A stretch of DNA of 64,000 nucleotides from Enterococcus_E cecorum_C. Its GTDB lineage: Bacteria; Bacillota; Bacilli; Lactobacillales; Enterococcaceae. A program made the translations under genes and the position numbers. The DNA lies in NCBI RefSeq assembly GCF_052119425.1, contig NZ_JBQKFH010000002.1, positions 36,459 to 100,458 of the forward strand. Reading direction: 5' to 3'. Every line of letters begins with the position of its first letter. The first letter of the stretch is position 1. Positions 8,612-17,292 of the stretch are shown here, piece by piece. Under the pieces are notes generated by a model that had not been told where the DNA came from, did no database searches, and saw nothing but the letters and a program-made list of their open reading frames with translations.

Positions 8612-9157
8612 TTAAACAATTGTCGCCCCTAATGTGTTTTTGAAATGATTGAGTGCCCATTGATGACCCACTTGATCAAAACTTTGCACGGCATCTTCCA
8701 CGACAAAAATTTTATAGCCCAAATTATAGGCATCTACAGCGGTATGCAATACACAAATATCGGTACATACCCCAGTTAAATAGACTTCCGTAATTTGGCG
8801 TTCTCTCAAGCGTAAATCTAAATCCGTCCCACAAAAAGCGGAATAATGACGTTTGTCTAGCCAATAAATTGTTTCTTTACTTTTATTTTGCTCATACAAA
8901 TCAGCCAATTTACCATATAAGTCACGCCCAGGGGTGCCTATCAGATTATGTGGCGGGAATAATTTATTTTCTGGATGATAGTGATCTTTTTTATCATGAC
9001 CATCAATGGCGAAAACCACAAAATCATCATTTTCAATAAAATCTTTTGTAACCTTTACCAACGCTTCTTCAATTTGTTGACCATATTCACCAGTCGTTAA
9101 CTTACCATCCGTTGCGACAAAATCATACGTATAATCAATCGAAATTAAAGCCTTCAT
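8612..9157 (-). CDS. pncA: Isochorismatase-family cysteine hydrolase, probable nicotinamidase
   Basis: Cytoplasmic hydrolase of 181 residues. It has the family Asp near the N-terminus (LISIDYTYDF), a metal-site pattern with DGHDKKDHYHPENKLFPPH, and the nucleophilic cysteine in TGVCTDICVLHTA. These match nicotinamidases that convert nicotinamide to nicotinate for NAD salvage. The ATG at 9157 follows AAAGGTGAG; a GTG 9 nt upstream is part of that site. It lies between mtnN and the C39-like gene. Confidence 0.8.
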   Translation of the reverse strand: MKALISIDYTYDFVATDGKLTTGEYGQQIEEALVKVTKDFIENDDFVVFAIDGHDKKDHYHPENKLFPPHNLIGTPGRDLYGKLADLYEQNKSKETIYWLDKRHYSAFCGTDLDLRLRERQITEVYLTGVCTDICVLHTAVDAYNLGYKIFVVEDAVQSFDQVGHQWALNHFKNTLGATIV

Positions 9158-9176
9158 ATTTCTCACCTTTTTTCAT

Positions 9177-9872
9177 TTATTTAATTGTATTTAAAAACTC
9201 AATTACCATTTCTGCGGAGCGTTTTCCAGCTTCATCAATAAATTCATCAAAACTCATTGTTGCTTGATGGTCTGCCGTATCACTAATTGCTCGTACAACT
9301 AAAAATGGAATATTAAATTGACGGGCAGTTTGGGCAATGGCTGCACCCTCCATCTCACAAGCAAGCGCCTCTGGAAAATGCGATTTAATTTCCGCAATTT
9401 TTTCCGGACTATTGACAAAGCTATCTCCGGTTACAATTAAGCCACTACGCACTTGTTGTCCAGTTTTTTCCGCGGCTTTTTTCATTTCATTTATAATATA
9501 TTTGCTTGCTTCAAAATATAATGGCATGCCAGCTGGTAATTGACCATACTCATAGCCAAATCCTGTGACATCAACATCAAAATACGCTAATTTTTCAGAA
9601 AAGACCACATCACCAACTTTTAAGCCTTCACCAATTCCTCCTGCAGAACCAGTATTAATCACCATATTGACGCCATATTGTTGAATCAGTAAACTCGTTG
9701 TGACACTGGCAGCCACTTTCCCAATGCCTGAGCGTACCACGATGACATCATGTTTGCCTAAAGTACCCGAAACAAACAAAACTCCTGCGCGTTCCCAGGA
9801 CATGGGTGCTGCCATTTTTTCCTTTAATATTTTGACTTCTTGGTCCATTGCACCGATAATTCCGATTTTCAT
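9177..9872 (-). CDS. mtnN: 5'-methylthioadenosine/S-adenosylhomocysteine nucleosidase
   Basis: Enzyme (231 residues) that removes adenine from methylthioadenosine and S-adenosylhomocysteine. It serves methionine salvage and the activated methyl cycle, the step before LuxS. Catalytic residues are visible: Glu12 in GAMDQEV, Glu175 in ACEMEGAA, and Asp198 in AISDTADHQ. Length is normal for Pfs/MTAN. The gene order nudF - macP - mtnN is the same as in pneumococcus. Confidence 0.96.
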   Translation of the reverse strand: MKIGIIGAMDQEVKILKEKMAAPMSWERAGVLFVSGTLGKHDVIVVRSGIGKVAASVTTSLLIQQYGVNMVINTGSAGGIGEGLKVGDVVFSEKLAYFDVDVTGFGYEYGQLPAGMPLYFEASKYIINEMKKAAEKTGQQVRSGLIVTGDSFVNSPEKIAEIKSHFPEALACEMEGAAIAQTARQFNIPFLVVRAISDTADHQATMSFDEFIDEAGKRSAEMVIEFLNTIK

Positions 9873-9895
9873 TTTCTACCAACTTTCTGAATAAA

Positions 9896-10192
9896 TTATA
9901 TAAAAAAGATAATCATAAAAATTAAAACCAACATTAACCCAACGATAATAATTGCTTTCCATAAAAAAGAATTTAAGGCACGAGAAGTTTCTTTTTCTTC
10001 TACCCGTGATTTATGAATTTCTTTATTCTTTTTTGCTTCTTTGCGATAATGGCGAGCGATGCGTTGTTCTTCTTGTTCAAATTCTTTTTGTGCTTGTTTG
10101 GCAACAATTTGTTGATTACGTTCTAACGCCTGTTGCTCTTGTTCACGCCGTCTTCTTAATTCTGCACGTGTGAGTAAGGGCTTATCTGACAT
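9896..10192 (-). CDS. MacP-like membrane-anchored PBP cofactor
   Basis: Small protein of 98 residues: a highly charged, probably coiled-coil cytoplasmic part (residues 1-75, rich in Arg, Glu, Gln) and one C-terminal helix (about 77-98). It begins MSDKPLLTRAEL. Streptococcus pneumoniae macP, the activator of the cell-wall synthase PBP2a, occupies the same place between the Nudix gene and mtnN and has the same design. The call rests on architecture and gene order, not on an alignment. The ATG overlaps the end of nudF closely, so the two are coupled. Confidence 0.55.
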   Translation of the reverse strand: MSDKPLLTRAELRRRREQEQQALERNQQIVAKQAQKEFEQEEQRIARHYRKEAKKNKEIHKSRVEEKETSRALNSFLWKAIIIVGLMLVLIFMIIFFI

Positions 10193-10193
10193 T

Positions 10194-10763
10194 TCATCGA
10201 CCTTCCTTAAGTTTCAAATTTTCCCAATATTGGATGGCAAAAATCGTCTTTGCATCACATATTTCGCGATTCATGATTGCTTGTTTAGCCTCTTCTAATG
10301 TTAATTCATATACTTCTAAGACTTCATCTTCATCCATGGCTTTCGGATTTTCTACCTTGCTTAATTGTTTGGCATGATAAATATATAGCTGTTCATTGGC
10401 AAATCCCGGTGAAAGATACATTTGCGCCACTAACTCCCAATCTTTCGCCTGAAGTTGTACCTCTTCTTCTAGTTCACGTTGTCCAGTGGTCAAGGGATGA
10501 ATATTTTCACCTGGATCGATTTTACCCGCTGGAATCTCTAAAATGACAGATTCTAGTGGCTTTCTAAATTGTTTGACAAAAACCATTTTATCTTCATCAG
10601 TGATTGCAATGATTGCTACCCCGCCTGGATGAAAGACAAGTTCTCTTTGTGATTGGGAGCCATCAGGTAATTGGACTTCATCGACACATACATCAATAAT
10701 ATTTCCGTGAAAAATTTCTTTACGGTGGATTGTTTTTTCTTCAAAATCTTGAAATTCCAACAT
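10194..10763 (-). CDS. nudF: ADP-ribose pyrophosphatase, Nudix family
   Basis: Nudix hydrolase (189 residues) that splits ADP-ribose into AMP and ribose-5-phosphate. The Nudix box runs from GKIDPGE to RELEEEV (about residues 80-105), and the preceding segment VFVKQFRKPLESVILEIPAG is typical of ADP-ribose pyrophosphatases. First gene of the operon nudF - macP-like - mtnN - pncA - C39-like. The ATG follows AAGGATGA. Confidence 0.9.
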   Translation of the reverse strand: MLEFQDFEEKTIHRKEIFHGNIIDVCVDEVQLPDGSQSQRELVFHPGGVAIIAITDEDKMVFVKQFRKPLESVILEIPAGKIDPGENIHPLTTGQRELEEEVQLQAKDWELVAQMYLSPGFANEQLYIYHAKQLSKVENPKAMDEDEVLEVYELTLEEAKQAIMNREICDAKTIFAIQYWENLKLKEGR

Positions 10764-10967
10764 TATACTTCATCCTTTGCTTTTATTTGTTTCTAGTTTA
10801 CCATAGGAAGCAAAAGATTTCTTATATTTTTCATAAATCCATAAAATACTTCCTCAGTTGGATACTTTTCTGGTCAAAAAAATGCTAAAATATAAAAGAA
10901 GTGAACGCTTGCCCAATTTTAAAGCAAGCAATAGTATATAATCTACACCTTTAAGGGGAGGGTTCTA

Positions 10968-11831
10968 ATGAAAAAAAATCTATTTATATTTGGCGTACTG
11001 ATTGTGATTGCTTTTTTAGTACTAGGTTATTTTGAAACTTTCTTTTTACTTGCAGCAGCCATTGCCTTTATTATTTTTATGGCTTATTTAGCAATCCAAG
11101 CGCTAGAAAATCGGCATAAAGCGAAACCACTGTATAAGAGTCTGATTTATGCTATTGCCATTATCGCCTGTGCTACCATTGCTTTTGATCATGAATTTTA
11201 TTACGATTTACGCTATGATTTTGCTGAAACCGTCATTGAAACCACAATGAAGATTTTTGCCATTTTCATTCCGATTTATCTGTATACGGCTTGGCGTAAA
11301 TATTTTCAAAATAAAGTCGTGCGTCCGAATACTTTGCCACCATTATCCAAAGCCAAAGAGCAATATTACCATGAATTAGGCTTAAGTGATAGCGAAATTG
11401 AGTTATTCCGTGACACGATGAATCAAGCCAAAATTCAAATTGAGCAATTACAAAAAAATGTGAGAAGCAATTCAAAATTAAAAGCCTTAGATTTGCGTCA
11501 CGACTATCTTAAAATTTCTAAAGCATTGTTTAAAGAAATCGTCAAAAATCCAACACGCTTATCCGATGCAAGTCTATTTTTATACACACATCTTCCTAAC
11601 TTGGTCGATTTAACCAATAAATATGTTGAAATCAATAATCATGAAATCAAAAGTCGAGAAGCTTATGATCGTCTAGAAGAAGGCATTCAAGTCATCGAAC
11701 AATTAACTGAATTGATTCAACGTGATTATCAAGACTTTGTAGCGGATGATTTTGAAGATATGGACATTGAAATCAATATGGCAAAAAAACATATCGAAAA
11801 AGATTCAGATCATCAAACCCTACAATTTTAG
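10968..11831 (+). CDS. XpaC-family membrane protein
   Basis: Protein of 287 residues with membrane segments in the first 115 residues and a long charged helical C-terminal part. This fits the XpaC family (named for hydrolysis of 5-bromo-4-chloroindolyl phosphate in Bacillus), whose role is unclear. The gene is directly followed by a TelA gene, the usual xpaC-telA pair in Firmicutes. An AGGGGAGGG site lies before the ATG, and an extended -10 (TGCTAAAAT, 10883-10891) lies upstream. Confidence 0.8.
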   Translation: MKKNLFIFGVLIVIAFLVLGYFETFFLLAAAIAFIIFMAYLAIQALENRHKAKPLYKSLIYAIAIIACATIAFDHEFYYDLRYDFAETVIETTMKIFAIFIPIYLYTAWRKYFQNKVVRPNTLPPLSKAKEQYYHELGLSDSEIELFRDTMNQAKIQIEQLQKNVRSNSKLKALDLRHDYLKISKALFKEIVKNPTRLSDASLFLYTHLPNLVDLTNKYVEINNHEIKSREAYDRLEEGIQVIEQLTELIQRDYQDFVADDFEDMDIEINMAKKHIEKDSDHQTLQF

Positions 11832-11849
11832 CATTGAAAGGCAGGAAAC

Positions 11850-13034
11850 ATGATGGACAATTTAACACCAGATACTAATAAAAGTTTGGATGACTTATTA
11901 GCCAATCCTTTTTCCGTTGATACCAATGAATTAACTAGTAGTCAACAAAACGAAATCAAACAATTTCAGGAAAAACAAACAGCTCCTCGTTTAATTGATC
12001 GTTTGGATGCCAATTATCAAGAGCAAGCCAAACAACTCGCTTCTCAAATTGACGTCAATGATGCACAGGCGGTCATCATCTACGGGGCCAATGCGCAAAG
12101 TAAATTAAGTGAATTCTCGCAAAGCATGCTAAGTCACGTCCAAGCTAACGACATTGGGCCAATAGGGGATTCTTTAAACGAGTTAATGTATCGCCTACAA
12201 GAAGCCAACCCTGATGAATTACGAGCAGGTGAAGGCAATTTCTTCCAAAGAATGTTTGGCAAAGTGAAACAATCAATTTATGAAATTACTGCTAAATACC
12301 AAAAAATCGGTGCCCAAATCGATAAAGTCGCTGTCAAATTAGAACACGAAAAAGATGGGCTAATCAAGGATAATCAAATGCTTGAACAAATGTATCAAAA
12401 GAATAAAGATTACTTTGATGCTTTAAATATATACATTGCCGCGGGTGAATTGAAAATCGATGAATTACAAAATCAAATCATTCCTCAAGCAGTGGCTAAA
12501 GCTCAAGCCTCAGGTGATCAAATGGATGTCCAAATCGTGAATGATTACACCCAATTTTTAGACCGACTTGAAAAACGGACCCATGATTTAAGATTAACGC
12601 GTCAAGTCACGATTCAACAAGCGCCACAAATTCGCTTAATTCAAAATACCAATCAAGTCTTGGCTGAAAAGATTCAATCCTCTATCCATACAGCGATTCC
12701 TCTTTGGAAAAACCAAGTCGTGATTGCCTTGACCTTATTACGTCAAAAAGATGCTGTGACTGCACAACGTCAAGTATCAGAAACGACCAATGATTTACTG
12801 AAGAAAAATGCAGAATTATTGAAAGTCTCTGCCATTGAAACGGCCAAAGAAAATGAGCGTGGTATTATTGATATCGAAACATTGCAAAAAACGCAAGATG
12901 ATTTGATTGAAACCATTCAAGAAACCTTGCGTATCCAAAAAGAAGGTAAAGAAAAACGTCAAGCAGCCGAAATTGAACTTGGCGTCATGGAAGAAAATCT
13001 CAAACAAAAATTATTGGAAATTACCCATTCTTAG
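11850..13034 (+). CDS. TelA-like toxic anion resistance protein
   Basis: Cytoplasmic, mostly alpha-helical protein of 394 residues with a TelA/YceH-type core (about residues 60-390). Proteins of the family are linked to tellurite and other toxic anion or envelope stress resistance, by an unknown mechanism. It is 18 nt downstream of xpaC on the same strand. Two adjacent ATG codons (11850 and 11853) could serve as start. Confidence 0.85.
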   Translation: MMDNLTPDTNKSLDDLLANPFSVDTNELTSSQQNEIKQFQEKQTAPRLIDRLDANYQEQAKQLASQIDVNDAQAVIIYGANAQSKLSEFSQSMLSHVQANDIGPIGDSLNELMYRLQEANPDELRAGEGNFFQRMFGKVKQSIYEITAKYQKIGAQIDKVAVKLEHEKDGLIKDNQMLEQMYQKNKDYFDALNIYIAAGELKIDELQNQIIPQAVAKAQASGDQMDVQIVNDYTQFLDRLEKRTHDLRLTRQVTIQQAPQIRLIQNTNQVLAEKIQSSIHTAIPLWKNQVVIALTLLRQKDAVTAQRQVSETTNDLLKKNAELLKVSAIETAKENERGIIDIETLQKTQDDLIETIQETLRIQKEGKEKRQAAEIELGVMEENLKQKLLEITHS

Positions 13035-13035
13035 T

Positions 13036-13080
13036 AAAAAAGGTTCAACACAAAATTTTGCGTTGAACCTTTCTTTTTTT
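13036..13080. terminator. Bidirectional terminator between telA and the APC permease
   Basis: Perfect 11-bp stem AAAGGTTCAAC/GTTGAACCTTT (13039-13049 with 13062-13072), with A run before and T run after. It serves both convergent genes. Confidence 0.85.
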
Positions 13081-14453
13081 TATTTATTTAATGTGGAATG
13101 TTTATAACCATAGCCAAAGTATATGCCTAAACCAATCACCAGACTAATGAAAAAGACAATCCAAGTGGTTAAAGATAGTTGCACCATTAAGAAGATACAA
13201 AAGCCCACGGTAATGAGTGGAAAAATTGGTACAAACGGCACTTTAAATTCACCTGGTTTGGGCTCACCCGCTACTTGACGCAAGCGAATAATACCCAATG
13301 CCATCATAATCAAGTACCCTAATGCTACGATATTGGTTAACTCTGCCAATATTTGCAGCGGAAACATCGTCGCAAAAATAAAGACGACCGCACCAGAAAC
13401 TAAAGTCGCGCGCACAGGAGTATGGGTTTTAGCATCTACTTTTTTCAAAGATACCGGTAGTAAGCCATCTTTACTAATCGCATAAACCAAACGTGCTAAA
13501 GAATACATCATCGAAATCGTCACAGTTAGTAAAGTTAAAATCGCCCCAATAGATATAATGGAACCAACTAAATCCAAATGCAAAAAGCGCATCGCAAACG
13601 CTACTGGGTCATTGACACCTAATTTTGTATAAGGGACTAAACCTGTTAAAATAGCTGTGACAATGATATAAAGGACTGTTGAAATGGCAATCGCGCCAAT
13701 CATCCCTCGTGGCACAGTCTTTTGTGGTTCCACGACTTCTTCTGCAGCCATCGCGATCGCATCAAAACCTAAAAAGGCAAAGAACACCAAAGCGGCCCCA
13801 TCAATCACACCTTCGACTCCAAAAGGCAAATAAGGTTGCCAATTGCTAGTTTTCACAAAAAAGACACCAACTACGATAAATAAAGCAATAATTCCAAACT
13901 TGATCCATACCATAAAATTATTGAGGGCTAAGGCTTTTTTCGCTTCTTGTAGCACCCAAAAGACGACAAAAATCACGACAAGGCCTGCAATCAAATCGAA
14001 ATAGGTGCCCTTTTCAAGATTCAAACCAGCAGTCAAGGCTTGTGGTAATTGCAGATGGAGATAACTTAAAAAGCCTTGAAAATACGCAGACCATCCCGAG
14101 GCTACTGAAGCCACAGCCAACATGTACTCGCATAATAGAAACCATCCCGTAAGCCATGCGATAAACTCTCCAAAAACCACATACATATAGCTATATGCCC
14201 CACCGATGACCGGAATACGCGAGGCAAACTCAGCAAAACTAAAACCGGTTAATATCACGACAAAAGCAGCTAACACAAAGGATAAAGTCAAGCCTGGTCC
14301 TGCTAAATTCGCCGCAGCTTGTCCTGGTACGACAAATATTCCCGTACCAATGACCGCCCCAATCCCTAGTAAAATCAAATCTTTTAATTTCAATGTCTTG
14401 CTTAAATGACTGGATTGCTGAGTATTGATTTGTTTTTTTCTAAATAAATCCAT
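13080..14453 (-). CDS. APC-family cationic-type amino acid permease
   Basis: Membrane protein of 457 residues with about 12 helices. The N-terminal motif GIGAVIGTGIFVVPGQAAA (about residues 31-49) is the substrate-binding unwound helix 1 of APC transporters. The sequence EFASRIPVIGGAYSYMYVVFGE is typical of the CAT/YfnA branch. Substrate probably a neutral or cationic amino acid; not resolved. Convergent with telA. Confidence 0.85.
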   Translation of the reverse strand: MDLFRKKQINTQQSSHLSKTLKLKDLILLGIGAVIGTGIFVVPGQAAANLAGPGLTLSFVLAAFVVILTGFSFAEFASRIPVIGGAYSYMYVVFGEFIAWLTGWFLLCEYMLAVASVASGWSAYFQGFLSYLHLQLPQALTAGLNLEKGTYFDLIAGLVVIFVVFWVLQEAKKALALNNFMVWIKFGIIALFIVVGVFFVKTSNWQPYLPFGVEGVIDGAALVFFAFLGFDAIAMAAEEVVEPQKTVPRGMIGAIAISTVLYIIVTAILTGLVPYTKLGVNDPVAFAMRFLHLDLVGSIISIGAILTLLTVTISMMYSLARLVYAISKDGLLPVSLKKVDAKTHTPVRATLVSGAVVFIFATMFPLQILAELTNIVALGYLIMMALGIIRLRQVAGEPKPGEFKVPFVPIFPLITVGFCIFLMVQLSLTTWIVFFISLVIGLGIYFGYGYKHSTLNK

Positions 14454-14717
14454 TTTATTTCCTTTACATGTAAAAATTTAACCAACAATACCCTTCATTA
14501 TACACATCCTCGTCTATACTTTCATGAGATTTTTATCATTTTTCATTATTTTATTTACGAATTTAGCAATTTTTTCAGAAAATCCATTTGGGAAAATTAA
14601 GTTTTCATTAAGAACAGGACGTATATCTTATCATTTTTCCTATGCATTATTTGAAATTTTCAGAAAATGTAATAAAATGATAGTATTCACAAAAAAGAAG
14701 TTTAAAGGAAGTTATTC

Positions 14718-16094
14718 ATGAAAAAAGAAAAACAAGATTTACAACGTGGGCTGAAAAACCGCCATGTCCAACTCATTTCAATCGGAGGCGCCATTGGGAC
14801 AGGTTTATTCTTAGGCTCCGGTAAATCGATTCAATTGGCTGGTCCATCGATACTTTTAGCCTACGCCATTATGGGAGGCGTGTGCTTTTTAATTATGCGT
14901 GCGCTAGGTGAGTTGCTCTTATCTAATACCAACCACCATTCATTTATTGATTTTATCGCCGAATACCTAGGTGTTAAAGCAGCTTTTGTTACTGGCTGGA
15001 CATATTGGTTTTGCTGGATTGCGATTGCCATGGCTGACTTAACGGCAATTGGTACGTATATGAAATATTGGTTGCCGCACTTACCTAACTGGTTACCTGA
15101 GCTGATTGCCTTAACCCTGCTCATTGCTTTTAACTTAATTGCTGTTTCTTTATTTGGTGAGTTAGAGTTTTGGTTCGCTTTAATCAAAGTCGTTGCTATT
15201 TTAGCGCTGATTATTGTTGGGATTTTTATGATTATCACACATTTTCACACCAATCAAGGCGTAGTAAGCATCAGTAATCTATGGTCACACGGTGGCTTTT
15301 TTGCGGCAGGTCCTAAAGGGTTCATCCTCTCTTTTCAAATGGTTGCTTTTGCCTTTGCCGGAGTTGAACTAGTTGGTCTAGTTGCCGGTGAAACCAAAGA
15401 CCCTGAAAGTGTGTTACCAAAGGCGATTAATAATATTCCTGTACGAATCATTTTATTTTATATTGGTGCTTTAGCGGTCATTATGTCCATTTACCCATGG
15501 AATTCAATGGATGGCAGCCAAAGTCCATTTGTCCAAGTTTTTTCAGAAATCGGCATTGTCTCCGCCGCTACCATTATTAATGTCGTCGTCTTGAGTTCAG
15601 CCGCATCCGCTTGTAACTCAGCCATTTATTCAACCGGTCGTATGTTGCGTTCCTTATCAGCTGAAGGAAATGCGCCACAAGCTTTCCATAAATTAACCAG
15701 TCATAAAGTACCAGCTAGAGCCATTTTCTTCTCAGCTGGCGTGATTTTACTCGCAGTGATTCTAAACTACGTGATGCCAAGTGGTGTCTTCGTATTAGTG
15801 ACAAGTGTCGCAACAACTTGTTTCTTATTTATTTGGAGTATGATTGTTTTAGCCCATTTACGCTACAAAAAAACCATTCAAGGACGAAGTGAGCATCCTT
15901 TTAAAATGCCGCTATATCCTTTAAGTGATTATTTCGTTTTAGCTTTTATGGCATTTATTGCAGTCGTCTTACTCTTCCAACCTGATACCCGACAAGCATT
16001 ACTTTTTGCGCCAGTCTGGTTTATCTTTTTATTGCTTGTCTATCGTTTCAAAATTGCCAAAAGCATGGTGCGTATCAAGCAAACCGAAGAATAA
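14718..16094 (+). CDS. Amino acid permease, CycA/AAT type
   Basis: Membrane protein of 458 residues, about 12 helices, with the AAT-family N-terminus RGLKNRHVQLISIGGAIGTGLFLGSG and the PAITXW-like region FWFALIKVVAIL. Similar proteins carry D-alanine, D-serine, glycine or other neutral amino acids by proton symport. AAGGAAG stands 8 nt before the ATG. It ends at a strong bidirectional terminator. Confidence 0.85.
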   Translation: MKKEKQDLQRGLKNRHVQLISIGGAIGTGLFLGSGKSIQLAGPSILLAYAIMGGVCFLIMRALGELLLSNTNHHSFIDFIAEYLGVKAAFVTGWTYWFCWIAIAMADLTAIGTYMKYWLPHLPNWLPELIALTLLIAFNLIAVSLFGELEFWFALIKVVAILALIIVGIFMIITHFHTNQGVVSISNLWSHGGFFAAGPKGFILSFQMVAFAFAGVELVGLVAGETKDPESVLPKAINNIPVRIILFYIGALAVIMSIYPWNSMDGSQSPFVQVFSEIGIVSAATIINVVVLSSAASACNSAIYSTGRMLRSLSAEGNAPQAFHKLTSHKVPARAIFFSAGVILLAVILNYVMPSGVFVLVTSVATTCFLFIWSMIVLAHLRYKKTIQGRSEHPFKMPLYPLSDYFVLAFMAFIAVVLLFQPDTRQALLFAPVWFIFLLLVYRFKIAKSMVRIKQTEE

Positions 16095-16104
16095 ATTACA
16101 AGTC

Positions 16105-16139
16105 AAAGAGGCCGTCTATTAATCTAAGACGACCTCTTT
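16105..16139. terminator. Bidirectional terminator
   Basis: Hairpin AAAGAGGCCGTCTT/AAGACGACCTCTTT with one mismatch. It lies between the convergent permease and oxidoreductase genes. Confidence 0.75.
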
Positions 16140-16144
16140 ATTGA

Positions 16145-17119
16145 TTATCCTAAATGAAGATTGGCGCTTGCTAAGGCTTGATCAACTACTTGCATCACTG
16201 TAAGACTATGGTTTAATTGTTTAGAAGCAAAGGCCAAATCTTTTTGATCAATTACCTCAGTAAATTTCACAAACTCTTGATACATCCGATGCTTATCCAA
16301 ATTCACATTCACGGCTTCTACCTCAGTTTTGCTTCGCCGTTCATAGCGTGGCATTTCATTGGTTGCGCCCAATACTTCAATTGAAGCATCTGTCCCTTGA
16401 ATAACAGAACGAATTTGAGCAGTCGAATCCTTCGCACCAATACAAACCGCTTTAAATGCACCATAATCTAAAACTAAAATCCCTGAAGTATCAATATGAC
16501 GTTCAACATTTGCTAAATACTGCACCTTTTCTGGCTTTCCAAACAGACCAACAACAAAATGAATATTATAAATATTAATATCCATCAATGCCCCACCACC
16601 TTTTTGTGGATTAAACGCTGGGAGAATCTTGCCTTCTTTAAAAGCATCATAACGAGAAGAAGATTGTGAATAATTACATTCTACAATCTTGATTTCCCCT
16701 AATTTAGCTAGGTCCCTTTTAATCTGTAAGAAATTGTTTAAGTACTGGTTGGTAATCGCCTCAAGTAATATCACCCGTTTTTCTGTCGCGATTTGGATTA
16801 ATTCTTCTAATTGTTGGGCATTGAGTGTAAAGGGTTTTTCGCAAATGACATTTTTGCCCTGTAATAAAGCTGCTTTGGTATATTGATAATGCAAATGATT
16901 GGGTAAAGCAACATAGACTGTATCAATCGAATCATTAGCTAAGAGTGTCTCATAATCTGTATATACTTCTTGAATATGATACTGTACTTGCATCTCTTTG
17001 GCTTTGTCTAAACTACGTGGGGTACTTAATAAAGCGACTAATTCTACATTTTCAACTTGTTGAATCATCGGTAAGAATTCTTGAACAATTTTTCCTGTTC
17101 CCAAAACGGCTAACTTCAT
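16145..17119 (-). CDS. Gfo/Idh/MocA-family oxidoreductase
   Basis: NAD(P)-dependent dehydrogenase of 324 residues. The N-terminal Rossmann start MKLAVLGTGKIVQEF and the family motif CEKPFTLNA (about residues 95-103) are clear. Sugar or inositol-like substrates are usual for the family; the specific one cannot be read. It stands alone between two terminators, next to the beta-glucoside operon. Confidence 0.85.
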   Translation of the reverse strand: MKLAVLGTGKIVQEFLPMIQQVENVELVALLSTPRSLDKAKEMQVQYHIQEVYTDYETLLANDSIDTVYVALPNHLHYQYTKAALLQGKNVICEKPFTLNAQQLEELIQIATEKRVILLEAITNQYLNNFLQIKRDLAKLGEIKIVECNYSQSSSRYDAFKEGKILPAFNPQKGGGALMDINIYNIHFVVGLFGKPEKVQYLANVERHIDTSGILVLDYGAFKAVCIGAKDSTAQIRSVIQGTDASIEVLGATNEMPRYERRSKTEVEAVNVNLDKHRMYQEFVKFTEVIDQKDLAFASKQLNHSLTVMQVVDQALASANLHLG

Positions 17120-17252
17120 CTCTCTTCATCCTCTCAAACGTTTTCATGTATATTATGGCTTAAATAAATTAAAAAAGCCAACTAGATGAATGAAACGAAA
17201 CAATTTATTCAAATATTGAACAAAAAACATAGAATCATTGAAAATCAAGTTC

Positions 17253-17282
17253 AAAAAAAGCTGTGAGAACAATCCCACAGCT
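17253..17282 (-). terminator. Terminator of the bgl operon
   Basis: Minus-strand hairpin AGCTGTG...CACAGCT followed by seven T, just after bglA. Confidence 0.8.
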
Positions 17283-17292
17283 AAAACTTTTA

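Noticed and set aside
14524..14721. 65-codon frame before the CycA-like permease
   Set aside because: It lies in AT-rich promoter sequence, lacks a Shine-Dalgarno site and overlaps the permease start.
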